A stretch of 64,000 nucleotides of DNA from Ruminococcaceae bacterium UBA1404 (lineage in GTDB: Bacteria > Bacillota > Clostridia > Oscillospirales > Ruminococcaceae). The stretch is taken from the NCBI GenBank assembly GCA_002305075.1, contig DBQC01000003.1:1-64000 (forward strand), in the 5' to 3' direction. Below the pieces are notes generated by a model. The model saw only the letters and a list, made by a program, of their open reading frames with translations. It searched no databases and was not told where the DNA came from. Of the stretch, positions 25,447 through 33,190 are shown piece by piece; position 1 is the first letter of the stretch, and each line of letters begins with the position of its first letter. A program made the translations under genes and the position numbers.

Positions 25447-26190
25447 TCATATGGCCATGCCGCCGTCTACGCAGAGCACCTGCCCGGTTATATAGCTGGC
25501 ATCCTCTCCGGCCAAAAAGGCCACCGCACCGGCCACATCCTCGGGGGTGCCGGTGCGCCCTAACGGAATGGCGCGCAGCATCTCCTGCCGGGCCGACTGG
25601 GGAAGACCGGCGGTCATGTCGGTTTCGATGAGTCCGGGGGCCACTGCATTGACCGTGACTCCTCGACCTGCCAGCTCCCTTGCAAGGGATTTGGTCATGC
25701 CGATAAGTCCTGCCTTGCTGGCGGCATAGTTTGTCTGACCGGCATTGCCCCGCACTCCCACCACGCTGCTCATGCTGATAATGCGCCCGTAGCGCTGCTT
25801 CATCATGAGTCGGGCGGCCAGCTTCATGCAGAGAAAGGCGCCCTTTAGGTTGGTGTCTATCACTTCATCAAATTGGTTTTCGCTCATGCGAATAATCAGA
25901 GCGTCCCGGGCGATGCCGGCGTTGTTTACCAAAATGTCCACTCGTCCAAAGGTCGAGATGGTCTTGTCAAAGAGGGCGGCGCACTGCTTGGGACGAGAGA
26001 CATCGGCCTGAACGGCAATAGCCTGCACGCCCAGCGCCTGACAGATGGCTGCCGTTTCTTCGGCGGCTTGAGCGCTGCCGGCATAGCCTACAACAATATT
26101 GGCGCCCTGCTGGGTCAGCCGCAGGCAGACCGCCCGACCAATACCCCGGCTGCCGCCGGTTACAATGGCTGTTTTACCTTTAAGTTTCAT
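25447..26190 (-). CDS. fabG: 3-oxoacyl-ACP reductase
   Basis: 247 residues. NADPH site GGSRGIGRA at residues 12-20, NNAGIARD, catalytic Ser in SMSSVVGVRGN, YAASKAG (Tyr and Lys) near 152-156 and the C-terminal YITGQVLCVDGGMAI. The reductase step of fatty-acid elongation. Its ATG overlaps the end of fabD by 11 bases. Confidence 0.97.
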   Translation of the reverse strand: MKLKGKTAIVTGGSRGIGRAVCLRLTQQGANIVVGYAGSAQAAEETAAICQALGVQAIAVQADVSRPKQCAALFDKTISTFGRVDILVNNAGIARDALIIRMSENQFDEVIDTNLKGAFLCMKLAARLMMKQRYGRIISMSSVVGVRGNAGQTNYAASKAGLIGMTKSLARELAGRGVTVNAVAPGLIETDMTAGLPQSARQEMLRAIPLGRTGTPEDVAGAVAFLAGEDASYITGQVLCVDGGMAI

Positions 26191-27127
26191 AACCCGCTCC
26201 TTTCAGATAGGTAACGGCGGCTTTTAGGCTCTCGGTATCCTCCACGGTCAGGGTGCGCAAGGCGGGGGCTGTTTTTCTTACAAAGCCGCTGAGCACCTTG
26301 CCGGGGCCTATCTCGACCACCGTGTCTATCCCCTGCGCCTCAAGGTAGCGCACGCTGTCCTCAAAAAAGATGCTGCTGTGTACCTGCCGCACCAGCAGCT
26401 CGGGGATTTTTTCCTCCTGACCGGGGTGCAAAGGCAGGGCCGTGGCGTTAAAGACCACCGGCATAGTCAGTCGGCCTAGCGTCATCTCGGCCAGCCGCCC
26501 GGAAAGGGCCTCCCCGGCCGGTTCCATAAGGGAGGTGTGAAAGGGCCCGCTGACATTGAGGGGCAGGCAGCGCCGGGCACCGGCTGCAAGGGCCAGCTCC
26601 CCGGCCCGCTGTACGGCGGCGGCCTCCCCCCCGATAACAAGCTGACCGGGGCAGTTGTAGTTGCTTATTTCCACCACGCCAACGGCCGATGCCTCCCGGC
26701 AGACCGCTGCCAGAACCTCTCGCTCAAGGCCGAGCACCGCCGTCATGCCACAAGAAAGGCCCTGGGCCGCCCGCTCCATGGCCTCCCCACGAAAGGCGGT
26801 CAGACCGATAAGGCCGTCTTTATCCAGTACCCCAGCGGCATAGAGCGCCGAATATTCCCCAAGACTGAGACCGGCTGTTATTTGGGGCCGAATGCCCGCC
26901 TCGTAGAGCAGGTCGGTCACTCCGGCAGCAAAGGCAGCCATACAGGGCTGAGTATAGCGGGTTTGAGCCAATTGCTCGGCCGCCCCCTCAAAGCAGAGCG
27001 CTTTTAGGTCAAAGCCGGCGGCCGTACTGTCCAGCGCCGGCCTAAAGGTGGGATGGTCTTGGTAGAGACTCTGTCCCATGCCCACATACTGGCTACCTTG
27101 ACCGGCGTATAAAAAGGCAAGCTTCAT
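26180..27127 (-). CDS. fabD: Malonyl-CoA:ACP transacylase
   Basis: 315 residues. FLYAGQGSQYVGMG at the N-terminus (oxyanion Gln), GLSLGEYSALYAAG with the nucleophilic Ser near residue 90, and GPFHTSLMEPA with the catalytic His near 200. It loads malonyl groups on ACP. Start 27127 follows GGAGGAACAGCAG; its ATG overlaps the TGA of the upstream flavoprotein gene. Confidence 0.96.
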   Translation of the reverse strand: MKLAFLYAGQGSQYVGMGQSLYQDHPTFRPALDSTAAGFDLKALCFEGAAEQLAQTRYTQPCMAAFAAGVTDLLYEAGIRPQITAGLSLGEYSALYAAGVLDKDGLIGLTAFRGEAMERAAQGLSCGMTAVLGLEREVLAAVCREASAVGVVEISNYNCPGQLVIGGEAAAVQRAGELALAAGARRCLPLNVSGPFHTSLMEPAGEALSGRLAEMTLGRLTMPVVFNATALPLHPGQEEKIPELLVRQVHSSIFFEDSVRYLEAQGIDTVVEIGPGKVLSGFVRKTAPALRTLTVEDTESLKAAVTYLKGAGYET

Positions 27128-28191
27128 CTGCTGTTCCTCCATTCGGTGGTTAACCTATCAAGCAGCGACTGCACCGAGACCATCTGCTTCACCCGGCCCA
27201 CATGGCTGCCGCAGAAGAAAAGCCCTTGCTCCCAGTTGCCCCGACAGGCTTCGATGAGCGCCCGGGTAATGCAGTAGGGAGTGGTGGCCGGGTTGCAGGG
27301 GTGCAGGCAGCGGGTGCAGCGCTCGACTAAAACCCGCTCGCCGCGCTCCATCCGCTCGATGAGGGGGGAGCGTAGCCCCCGCCCCGGCATTCCCACCGGG
27401 CTTTTGAGCAGCACCACATCCTCGGGGCGGGCGTCTAATATGCGCTGCTTGTAGCCGGGGGAGGCGTCGCACTCATAGGTGGCGATAAAGCGGGTGGCAA
27501 TCTGTGCCCCCGCAGCGCCAAGGGCCGTATAACGGGCGATATCGGCGCCGGTGAATACCCCTCCCGCCGCAAAGACAGGGATATCCCGCCCATATTTGCG
27601 GCGAAATGGTTCCAGCTCAGCCAGCACCTCAGTAAGAAGCTGCGCCAGCTCCGGAATGGCCGGCCCCTCGAGCTCATCGGGCTTAAAGCCCAGATGCCCT
27701 CCGGCTTCGGGTCCTTCCACCACCACAAAGTCGGGGCAGATGCCGTGGTGCCTATCCCATAGCCTACATATTGTGCGGGCCGCCTTGCCGCTGGATACAA
27801 TGGGAGCAATGGCCACACCGCTGCCCGCCATAAGAGCCGGCAGCTTGGTGGGCAGCCCCGCCCCGCAGATAATGGCGTCGGCTCCGGCCTTTACAGCTGT
27901 GCGCACCAAATCGGCGTACTGATAGGCGGCCACCATGACATTCACCGCCACAATGCCCTGTCCCCCGGAGATTTCCCGGGCCTTGTGCACCTCTTGACGC
28001 AGGGCCTCGAGGTTGACACGGGCCGCATCTCGCCAAAAGTCGGGATGGTTATATCCGGGGTTGGCGGCGCTGATAACCCCCATGCCGCCCCATCGGGCCA
28101 CCTCCCCCGCCAGACCGCCTAGGGAGATGCCAATGCCCATGCCGCCCTGAATGATGGGCAGTTCAAGAGACTTTTGGCCTATTAAAACCAT
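27124..28191 (-). CDS. Second FabK/nitronate monooxygenase-like flavoprotein with Cys cluster
   Basis: 355 residues of the nitronate monooxygenase/enoyl-ACP reductase II family (FMN TIM barrel): PIIQGGMGIGISLGGLAGEV at the start, GADAIICGAGLP, VVEGPEAGGHLGF and PVFAAGGVFTGADIARYTAL. Unlike FabK it has a C-terminal extension with CTRCLHPCNPATTPYC (C-x2-C-x3-C-x7-C), suited to binding a metal or Fe-S cluster. It sits four bases downstream of fabK and overlaps fabD, so it is made with the pathway. Its role is unclear: a second enoyl reductase, an isomerase or a protective enzyme are possible. Confidence 0.8.
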   Translation of the reverse strand: MVLIGQKSLELPIIQGGMGIGISLGGLAGEVARWGGMGVISAANPGYNHPDFWRDAARVNLEALRQEVHKAREISGGQGIVAVNVMVAAYQYADLVRTAVKAGADAIICGAGLPTKLPALMAGSGVAIAPIVSSGKAARTICRLWDRHHGICPDFVVVEGPEAGGHLGFKPDELEGPAIPELAQLLTEVLAELEPFRRKYGRDIPVFAAGGVFTGADIARYTALGAAGAQIATRFIATYECDASPGYKQRILDARPEDVVLLKSPVGMPGRGLRSPLIERMERGERVLVERCTRCLHPCNPATTPYCITRALIEACRGNWEQGLFFCGSHVGRVKQMVSVQSLLDRLTTEWRNSR

Positions 28192-28195
28192 GGTG

Positions 28196-29128
28196 CTATC
28201 CCTCCTGTTTGAGCCGGTCTAAGGCCTCTTGGTAGCCGCTGTAAAGATCCTCAAAGATCTCTCTCAGCGGGCGGATCTCCCGCAGCTGTGCGGCCACCTG
28301 TCCGGCCATGAGGGAGCCGCTTTCGGTGTCTCCCTCCACGACGGCGCAGCGCAAAGAGCCCAGGGTGTAGGCCTCGAGCTCCATCATATCGGCGCCCTCC
28401 CGCTCTCGCCGTACATACTCACGGGTCATGCGGTTTTTTAGCAGCCGCACCGGCACACCGGCAATGCGCCCGGTTACGGTGGTGCTGTTGTCCTTGGCCG
28501 ACAGGACAGCCTGCTTGTAGCGGGGGTGTATGGGACACTCTTCGCTCACCAGCAGGCAGGTGCCCAACTGGGCCCCTACGGCCCCCAGAACAAAGGCAGC
28601 CAGCAACTGGCGGCCATCGGCAATGCCACCAGCCGCAACCACCGGGAGCTTTACGGCGTCGGCCACCTGCGGCAACAGGGTCATGGTGGTCAGCTCACCG
28701 ATATGGCCACCGCTCTCGGTGCCCTCGGCAATGACGCCATCCGCTCCGTAGCGCTCCATGCGGCGGGCCAGCGCCACGCCCGGCACCACGGGGAACACCT
28801 TGGCACCCGCCTGCTTCCACAGCTCGATATAGGGGCCGGGGTTGCCGGCGCCGGTGGTGATTACCGGTACCCGCTCCTCGGCCGCCACCTTGGCCATTTC
28901 ATCGGCCTCGGGGTGCATCAGCATGATGTTGACGCCGAAGGGCCGCCGGGTGCGGGCTCTGCATTGGCGGATGTTCTCCCGCAGCGACAGGGCGTTCATG
29001 CCGCCCGCACCGATCAGTCCAAGCCCACCTGCGTTGGATACCTCCGCGGCAAATGTTCCGGTGGCGATATGGGCCATGCCCCCTTGGATAAAGGGAAATT
29101 CTATACCTAACATCTCATGAAGCTTCAT
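28196..29128 (-). CDS. fabK: Enoyl-ACP reductase II (FMN-dependent)
   Basis: 310 residues. FPFIQGGMAHIATGTFAAEV, NAGGLGLIGAGG, PFGVNIMLMHPE, GADGVIAEGTESGGHIGE and PVVAAGGIADGRQLLAAFVLG are the FabK motifs in order, including the flavin-phosphate loops. It reduces trans-2-enoyl-ACP, the last step of elongation; no FabI is seen in the window. The ATG at 29128 has GGGGGAAAAGC upstream, 11 bases after fabH; the longer frame to 29155 begins inside fabH. Confidence 0.94.
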   Translation of the reverse strand: MKLHEMLGIEFPFIQGGMAHIATGTFAAEVSNAGGLGLIGAGGMNALSLRENIRQCRARTRRPFGVNIMLMHPEADEMAKVAAEERVPVITTGAGNPGPYIELWKQAGAKVFPVVPGVALARRMERYGADGVIAEGTESGGHIGELTTMTLLPQVADAVKLPVVAAGGIADGRQLLAAFVLGAVGAQLGTCLLVSEECPIHPRYKQAVLSAKDNSTTVTGRIAGVPVRLLKNRMTREYVRREREGADMMELEAYTLGSLRCAVVEGDTESGSLMAGQVAAQLREIRPLREIFEDLYSGYQEALDRLKQEG

Positions 29129-29139
29129 TGCTTTTCCCC

Positions 29140-30066
29140 CTACCATTCCAGCCATGCACCGCCCCAGGTAAGGCCCCCGCCAAAGCCCACACAGAGCACA
29201 CGGGAGCCGGCCGCGAGCAGACCTTTGGTGGCCATCTCGTCGAGTGCAATGGGAATGCTGGCCGCCGAGGTGTTGCCATAATACTGCACATTGAGGTAAA
29301 ACTTCTCCTCGGGCGCCTTTAGCTTTTTTACCACATAGGCGATGATCCGCTGGTTGGCCTGATGGCAGACCACATAGTCCACCTCGTCGAGGCTGCGCCC
29401 GGCTTTATTTAAGGTTTCGTGAATGCAACGGGGCAGAATGTCGGTGGCGAAGCGGAAAACCTCGCTCCCCTGCATCTGGAGGGTACCCCCAACCGGACAA
29501 CTGAGGGAGGTATCGTCCCCACGGGTGCCTAGGACGCTCACAAAGTTGTGGCTGTCCGACGCCTCGACCACTACCGCCCCCGCGCCGTCACCAAAGAGTA
29601 CACAGGTGGCACGGTCGGCAAAGTCCAGCGTGCGGGACATAATCTCGCTGCCAACAACCAGCGCATAGGGTTTTGTGCCTTGAGCCAGCAGCCCCCGAGC
29701 CACCGTAAGGCCATAGACAAAGCCCGAGCAAGCGGCGTTTAAATCAAAGCAGGGGATGTCCTCGGGCAGTTCTAGGCCCCGCTGCAGCAGACAGGCCACC
29801 GAGGGGGTGGCATAATCGGGGGTTAGTGTCGCCACAATACAGGCCCCCACCTGCTCGGGGTTAATGCCCGCCCGCTCTAGTGCCTGCTGCGCTGCACGCT
29901 CGGCCATAGAGGCGTTGGTTTCATCGGTGGCAATATGTCGCTGCAGCACACCGGTACGGCTGGCTATCCATTCGTCGCTGGTGTCCACCTGCCGGCTCAG
30001 CTGAGCGTTGGTAACAATGTTTTTTGGTAGACACCGCCCTGTGCCCACCACACGAAGTCCCTTCAT
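29140..30066 (-). CDS. fabH: 3-oxoacyl-ACP synthase III
   Basis: 308 residues. Begins LRVVGTGRCLPKNIVTN. Catalytic Cys in DLNAACSGFVYGL near residue 110, His in VVCHQANQRII and Asn in YYGNTSAASIPIAL, the full KAS III triad. It starts chains by joining acetyl- or branched acyl-CoA with malonyl-ACP. GGAGGG RBS. It lies 72 bases after acpP. Confidence 0.97.
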   Translation of the reverse strand: MKGLRVVGTGRCLPKNIVTNAQLSRQVDTSDEWIASRTGVLQRHIATDETNASMAERAAQQALERAGINPEQVGACIVATLTPDYATPSVACLLQRGLELPEDIPCFDLNAACSGFVYGLTVARGLLAQGTKPYALVVGSEIMSRTLDFADRATCVLFGDGAGAVVVEASDSHNFVSVLGTRGDDTSLSCPVGGTLQMQGSEVFRFATDILPRCIHETLNKAGRSLDEVDYVVCHQANQRIIAYVVKKLKAPEEKFYLNVQYYGNTSAASIPIALDEMATKGLLAAGSRVLCVGFGGGLTWGGAWLEW

Positions 30067-30138
30067 AGGCCCTCCTTTGGGGTAAATACCCCTAAGATTT
30101 CCATACTTTGTCGCTTGTCTGCGACTATTGGTATGCTC

Positions 30139-30372
30139 TTAGGCACTCTGACGCTGGATGTAGTCTAAGATGTCCGAGACTTTTTTGATGCCCATGAGCT
30201 GCTCATCGGGGATGGCGATGCCCAGCTCGTCCTCGAGGGCCATGTTGAGTTCAACCGAATCGAGGGAGTCGGCACCTAGGTCGTCGGTCAGGCTGGCGCC
30301 GGGCGTGACCGCAGTGGGGTCGCAGTCGAGGGTGTTGACGATAATATCGCGGATTTTTTCAAAGCTCATCAT
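30139..30372 (-). CDS. acpP: Acyl carrier protein
   Basis: 77 residues, strongly acidic. The LGADSLDSVELNMALEDELG segment carries the phosphopantetheine Ser in DSL. Typical four-helix ACP length. The first gene of the fab operon, directly behind the promoter and palindromic operator. Two adjacent ATGs (30372, 30369) follow GGAGAATT. It is activated by a phosphopantetheinyl transferase, possibly the one at 17.1 kb. Confidence 0.97.
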   Translation of the reverse strand: MMSFEKIRDIIVNTLDCDPTAVTPGASLTDDLGADSLDSVELNMALEDELGIAIPDEQLMGIKKVSDILDYIQRQSA

Positions 30373-30401
30373 AATTCTCCTTTGTTAAGCAAATTTAGAT
30401 C

Positions 30402-30437
30402 AAATTTTTTAATTAAAATATTTTAATTAAAAAATTT
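30402..30437 (-). promoter_or_regulatory. 36-bp perfect palindrome, candidate fab operator
   Basis: Bases 30402-30437 form a perfect inverted repeat with no loop (half-site AAATTTTTTAATTAAAAT), centred at 30419.5. It begins about seven bases downstream of the acpP -10 box, covering the expected transcription start and first 30 or so bases, the classic place for a repressor. It does not match the FapR consensus. A MarR-type dimer, perhaps the one encoded at 23.2-23.7 kb, is the natural candidate ligand. Confidence 0.65.
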
Positions 30438-30443
30438 AAGATA

Positions 30444-30471
30444 ATTGTACTGCATACCGGCAAAATGTCAA
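30444..30471 (-). promoter_or_regulatory. Promoter of the fab operon
   Basis: On the minus strand a perfect TTGACA (30466-30471) and TACAAT (30444-30449) are separated by 16 bases, about 70 bases before acpP. Confidence 0.8.
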
Positions 30472-30528
30472 GGAAACTTTTTGTAACCATTGTGATTTTT
30501 CTATGGAAAAAATGTGTAAGGCATAAAG

Positions 30529-30563
30529 AAAACCCGCGCAAACATTGTGTTCGTGCGGGTTTA
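30529..30563. terminator. Hairpin terminator
   Basis: AAACCCGCGCAAACA pairs with TGTTCGTGCGGGTTT around a 3-base loop, flanked by T-rich or A-rich sequence on both sides. It is related in sequence to the hairpin at 10400-10440, hinting at a dispersed terminator family. Confidence 0.65.
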
Positions 30564-30593
30564 TGATTTGTGAGTATAAGCTGGACTTTTTGA

Positions 30594-30683
30594 TATATGT
30601 GGCATGAAGTTCAGGGCGAGGAAAAGCAAACCGCCGCCGCATTGGATGAATTATTCAATACTTTATTCACCGATGCAAAATAA
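30594..30683 (+). pseudogene. Possible tyrosine-integrase C-terminal remnant beside tmRNA
   Basis: A plus-strand frame of about 30 codons reads MWHEVQGEEKQTAAALDELF and then NTLFTDAK before TAA, with a stop just upstream. The basic/acidic helix ending in (A)LDxLF resembles the tail of phage integrases. It points at the 3' end of ssrA, a well-known integration site. A tandem 12-base repeat (AAAGTGGGTTAC twice, 30683-30706) follows. The identification rests on context and a short motif, so it is tentative. Confidence 0.35.
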
Positions 30684-30711
30684 AAGTGGGTTACAAAGTG
30701 GGTTACAAAGT

Positions 30712-30750
30712 AAAAACCGCACCGGGAAAATGGCTTTCCGATGCGGTTTC
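30712..30750 (-). terminator. Terminator of ssrA
   Basis: On the minus strand, just after the tmRNA CCA, AAACCGCATCGGAAA pairs imperfectly with TTTCCCGGTGCGGTTT and is followed by T-rich sequence. The same arms recur in the hairpin at about 20809-20839. Confidence 0.8.
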
Positions 30751-30754
30751 TTGC

Positions 30755-31100
30755 TGGTGGAGGCGAGGGGAGTTGAACCCCTGTCCGAAAACTCATTCAC
30801 ACTAGCTTCTCCGAGTGCAGCCCTTTTACAAAGTTTCCCCCACGCCAGCGCCAAAGGGCAGGCTCAGGCGCGCGGTATCCCCATATGCGACCGGGTTATG
30901 GAGAGCCTTGGCTCGGTCGTTCACCACTAATCGACGCCTCTTGCCGGGCCGTGGTCCTCCCGGTAGAGACGGCTGCTTAATTAAGCAGCGTAAGCTAAAT
31001 TATCGTTAGCGTTTATCTTTAGGTTCCGGGTTTTTAAGAGGGCCCGGCCCTCTACTCGCTACCAATGCTTCAAAATCTCCGTCGAAACCAGTACGCCCCC
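30755..31100 (-). ncRNA. ssrA: Transfer-messenger RNA (tmRNA)
   Basis: On the minus strand the RNA starts GGGGGCGTACTGGTTTCGAC and ends with a tRNA-like T-arm (GGGGTTCAACTCCCC-type) and CGCCTCCACCA. The 7-bp acceptor stem pairs GGGGGCG with CGCCTCC (one G-U), and CCA is encoded. The tag frame at 30981-31010 encodes ANDNLAYAA and stops with TAA, a typical clostridial tag. Length about 346. With SmpB it rescues stalled ribosomes; smpB lies just upstream on the same strand. Confidence 0.97.
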
Positions 31101-31173
31101 ATATATATGGGTTCTTAAGTTTAGACGATATCGTATTATCTCGGCTATTCCCCCCTTCTAAATTCTCAAAATG

Positions 31174-31635
31174 CTATTGCCGCTCTTTAAGTGCCCGCTC
31201 CATATCGCGCTTGGCGTCCCGACGGGCCGTGTCTTCCCGCTTGTCGTAGAGCTTTTTACCCCGGCACAGCCCCAGCTGCACTTTAACCCGAGAGCCCTTA
31301 AAGTAGATCGATAGCGGGATGAGCGTAAATCCCTGCTGCGCCACCAGACCCATAAGCCGGTTGATCTCCCGGCGATGCATCAGCAGTTTGCGGGGACGCA
31401 GCGGCTCGCGGTTGAAAATATTGCCCTGCTCATAAGGGCTGATATGCATACCCTTGACAAAAAGCTCGCTCCCTACCACATCGCACCAACTGTCCCGCAG
31501 GTTAACCCGTCCGGCCCGCAGACTTTTAACCTCGGTACCGAACAGCTCGATGCCCGCCTCGTAAGACTCCTCCACAAAATAGTCGTGGCGGGCCTTGCGA
31601 TTATCGGCAATTTTTTTGATGCTTGCGCCAGCCAT
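31174..31635 (-). CDS. smpB: SsrA-binding protein
   Basis: 153 residues. [60 protein letters not shown] and the basic C-terminal tail [20 protein letters not shown] are the full SmpB pattern. It binds tmRNA and places it on the ribosome. Start 31635 follows AAGGAGGTG. Directly upstream of ssrA, the usual linkage. Confidence 0.97.
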   Translation of the reverse strand: MAGASIKKIADNRKARHDYFVEESYEAGIELFGTEVKSLRAGRVNLRDSWCDVVGSELFVKGMHISPYEQGNIFNREPLRPRKLLMHRREINRLMGLVAQQGFTLIPLSIYFKGSRVKVQLGLCRGKKLYDKREDTARRDAKRDMERALKERQ

Positions 31636-31842
31636 TAGGCCCACCTCCTTGAGTATGTGCAGAGTGGTGTTGTTGTAAACAGTTTAAGCTAAGCTGTGGG
31701 TTTGGTGCGCCCATAAGTCGCCCTTGGACCCGACCGCTTAGCATCTGTGCGCACAGCTATTATAGCATGATTAGCTTGCGTGAGAAAGTCATTCTATCAG
31801 ATAGCTAAAAAATGTGCAAGCCCGGTGGAAGGCCCTTCCGCT

Positions 31843-32226
31843 CTATTTGAACACCCAAAGGCGGTTTATCATAAAGCCAAGTCCCACCGTGCAGCAGATC
31901 GCCGCCGCTTTGGCAATAAAAACCGGCAGCCCTAGAGTTCCCTCCACAAGATAGAGCACCCCCAGGCTGAAGACTAATAGACCGAGGTTGGCTGTGATAA
32001 AGCGGACGGCTGCCGAGCTGAAAACCCCTTCCCGACTGCCAAATGTCCAGCTGCGGTTGATAAGATAAGAGCTGAGCATACCACAGCCATAGCTCACCGC
32101 CTGAGCCAGATAGGTCCCTGTGCCGAGGGCCAGTAGCAAAGCAAACACCCCGGCATCCACTGCCGTATTTAGCAGTCCCGTGGCGGCAAATTTTATAAAT
32201 TTTATTATGTCGGCTCGGCCGTTCAC
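31843..32226 (-). CDS. GtrA-family membrane protein (polyprenyl-sugar flippase type)
   Basis: 127 residues with four membrane helices. IKFAATGLLNTAVDAGVFAL at the start, SYLINRSWTF in the middle and MINRLWVFK at the end are GtrA signatures. GtrA proteins help flip polyprenyl-phosphate-linked sugars or modify wall polymers. The GTG start overlaps the recR stop, so translation is coupled although function is unrelated. Confidence 0.9.
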   Translation of the reverse strand: MNGRADIIKFIKFAATGLLNTAVDAGVFALLLALGTGTYLAQAVSYGCGMLSSYLINRSWTFGSREGVFSSAAVRFITANLGLLVFSLGVLYLVEGTLGLPVFIAKAAAICCTVGLGFMINRLWVFK

Positions 32227-32822
32227 AGCTCGCTGCGCCCTTCCAGCGCCCTAAAGAGGGTGGTATCGTCGGCGAACTCAAGATTGCCCCCCACCGGAAT
32301 GCCATAAGCAATGCGGGTTACCTTGACGCCCAAAGGCTTAATCAACCGGGCGAGATACATGGCGGTGGCCTCCCCTTCTACCGTGGGGTTGGTGGCCATA
32401 ATAACCTCGGCCACCCGGTCGTCGGACAGTCGCGCCAGCAGCTCCTTAACATAGAGCTGATCGGGACCGATGCCGTCCATAGGCGAAATAAGGCCGTGGA
32501 GCACATGGTAAAGGCCCTTATACTCCCGGGTGCGCTCAAAAGCGATGACATCCCGAGGATCCTCCACCACGCAGATGATGCTGGGATCCCGGTCGTCGGC
32601 CTCGCAGATGGGGCACAGGTCGTTGTCGGTTAAGCTCTGGCAGGATGTGCAGCGCCGGATGGTGGTGCGGGCCTCTATGAGCGCATCGGCAAACTGCTGC
32701 GCCCGTTCGGGAGGTTGGGCCAGCATATAAAAGGCCAGCCGCTGGGCGCTTTTATGGCCGATACCCGGCAGGCGCTCAAACTGCTCTACCAGCTTGGTGA
32801 GCGGCAGTACATTGTAGGCCAT
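32223..32822 (-). CDS. recR: Recombination mediator RecR
   Basis: 199 residues. Helix-hairpin-helix LPGIGHKSAQRLAFYML, zinc finger CTSCQSLTDNDLCPIC, then the Toprim domain with VVEDPRDVIAFERT and the ending LEFADDTTLFRALEGR. It acts with RecFO in gap repair. The start overlaps the ybaB stop (TAATG). Confidence 0.97.
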   Translation of the reverse strand: MAYNVLPLTKLVEQFERLPGIGHKSAQRLAFYMLAQPPERAQQFADALIEARTTIRRCTSCQSLTDNDLCPICEADDRDPSIICVVEDPRDVIAFERTREYKGLYHVLHGLISPMDGIGPDQLYVKELLARLSDDRVAEVIMATNPTVEGEATAMYLARLIKPLGVKVTRIAYGIPVGGNLEFADDTTLFRALEGRSEL

Positions 32823-33169
32823 TAAAAGACCCCCGGAATATTAAGGCCGCTCGAAAGCTGACCCATAGCACTGTCGTAGGCTTCCTGGGCCGCCCGCAGC
32901 GCTGAGTTGACTGCGGCGGTTACCATGTCCTCGAGCATTTCTACATCCTCGGGATCGACGATCTCGGGCTTTATCCGCAGCGACACAATCTCCTTCTTAC
33001 CGGTGACGGTCACCTCCACCATGCCGCCGCCTGCGGAAGCCGTGTATTCACTTTCTTCCAGCTCGGCCTGCTTTTGGGCCATCTCGGCCTGCATCTTCTG
33101 GGCCTGCTTCAGCATATGCTGCATGTTGCCGGGGCCGCCTTTCATACCTTTGGGCAGTCTTGCTTTCAT
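32822..33169 (-). CDS. YbaB/EbfC nucleoid-associated protein
   Basis: 115 residues. GNMQHMLKQAQKMQAEMAQK, then VEVTVTGKKEIVSLRIKPEIV and LEDMVTAAVNSALRAAQEAY match the family throughout. A dimeric DNA-binding protein always found between dnaX and recR. GAGGT RBS. Confidence 0.95.
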   Translation of the reverse strand: MKARLPKGMKGGPGNMQHMLKQAQKMQAEMAQKQAELEESEYTASAGGGMVEVTVTGKKEIVSLRIKPEIVDPEDVEMLEDMVTAAVNSALRAAQEAYDSAMGQLSSGLNIPGVF

Positions 33170-33190
33170 GGTTATTACCTCGCTGTTATA

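Noticed and set aside
30683..30706. CRISPR-like tandem repeat
   Set aside because: Only two adjacent 12-base copies with no spacers.
30604..30930. 108-codon plus-strand frame across the tmRNA 3' end
   Set aside because: It overlaps ssrA on the other strand; the ARGVEPLSE translation is the known artefact of reading tRNA-like ends.
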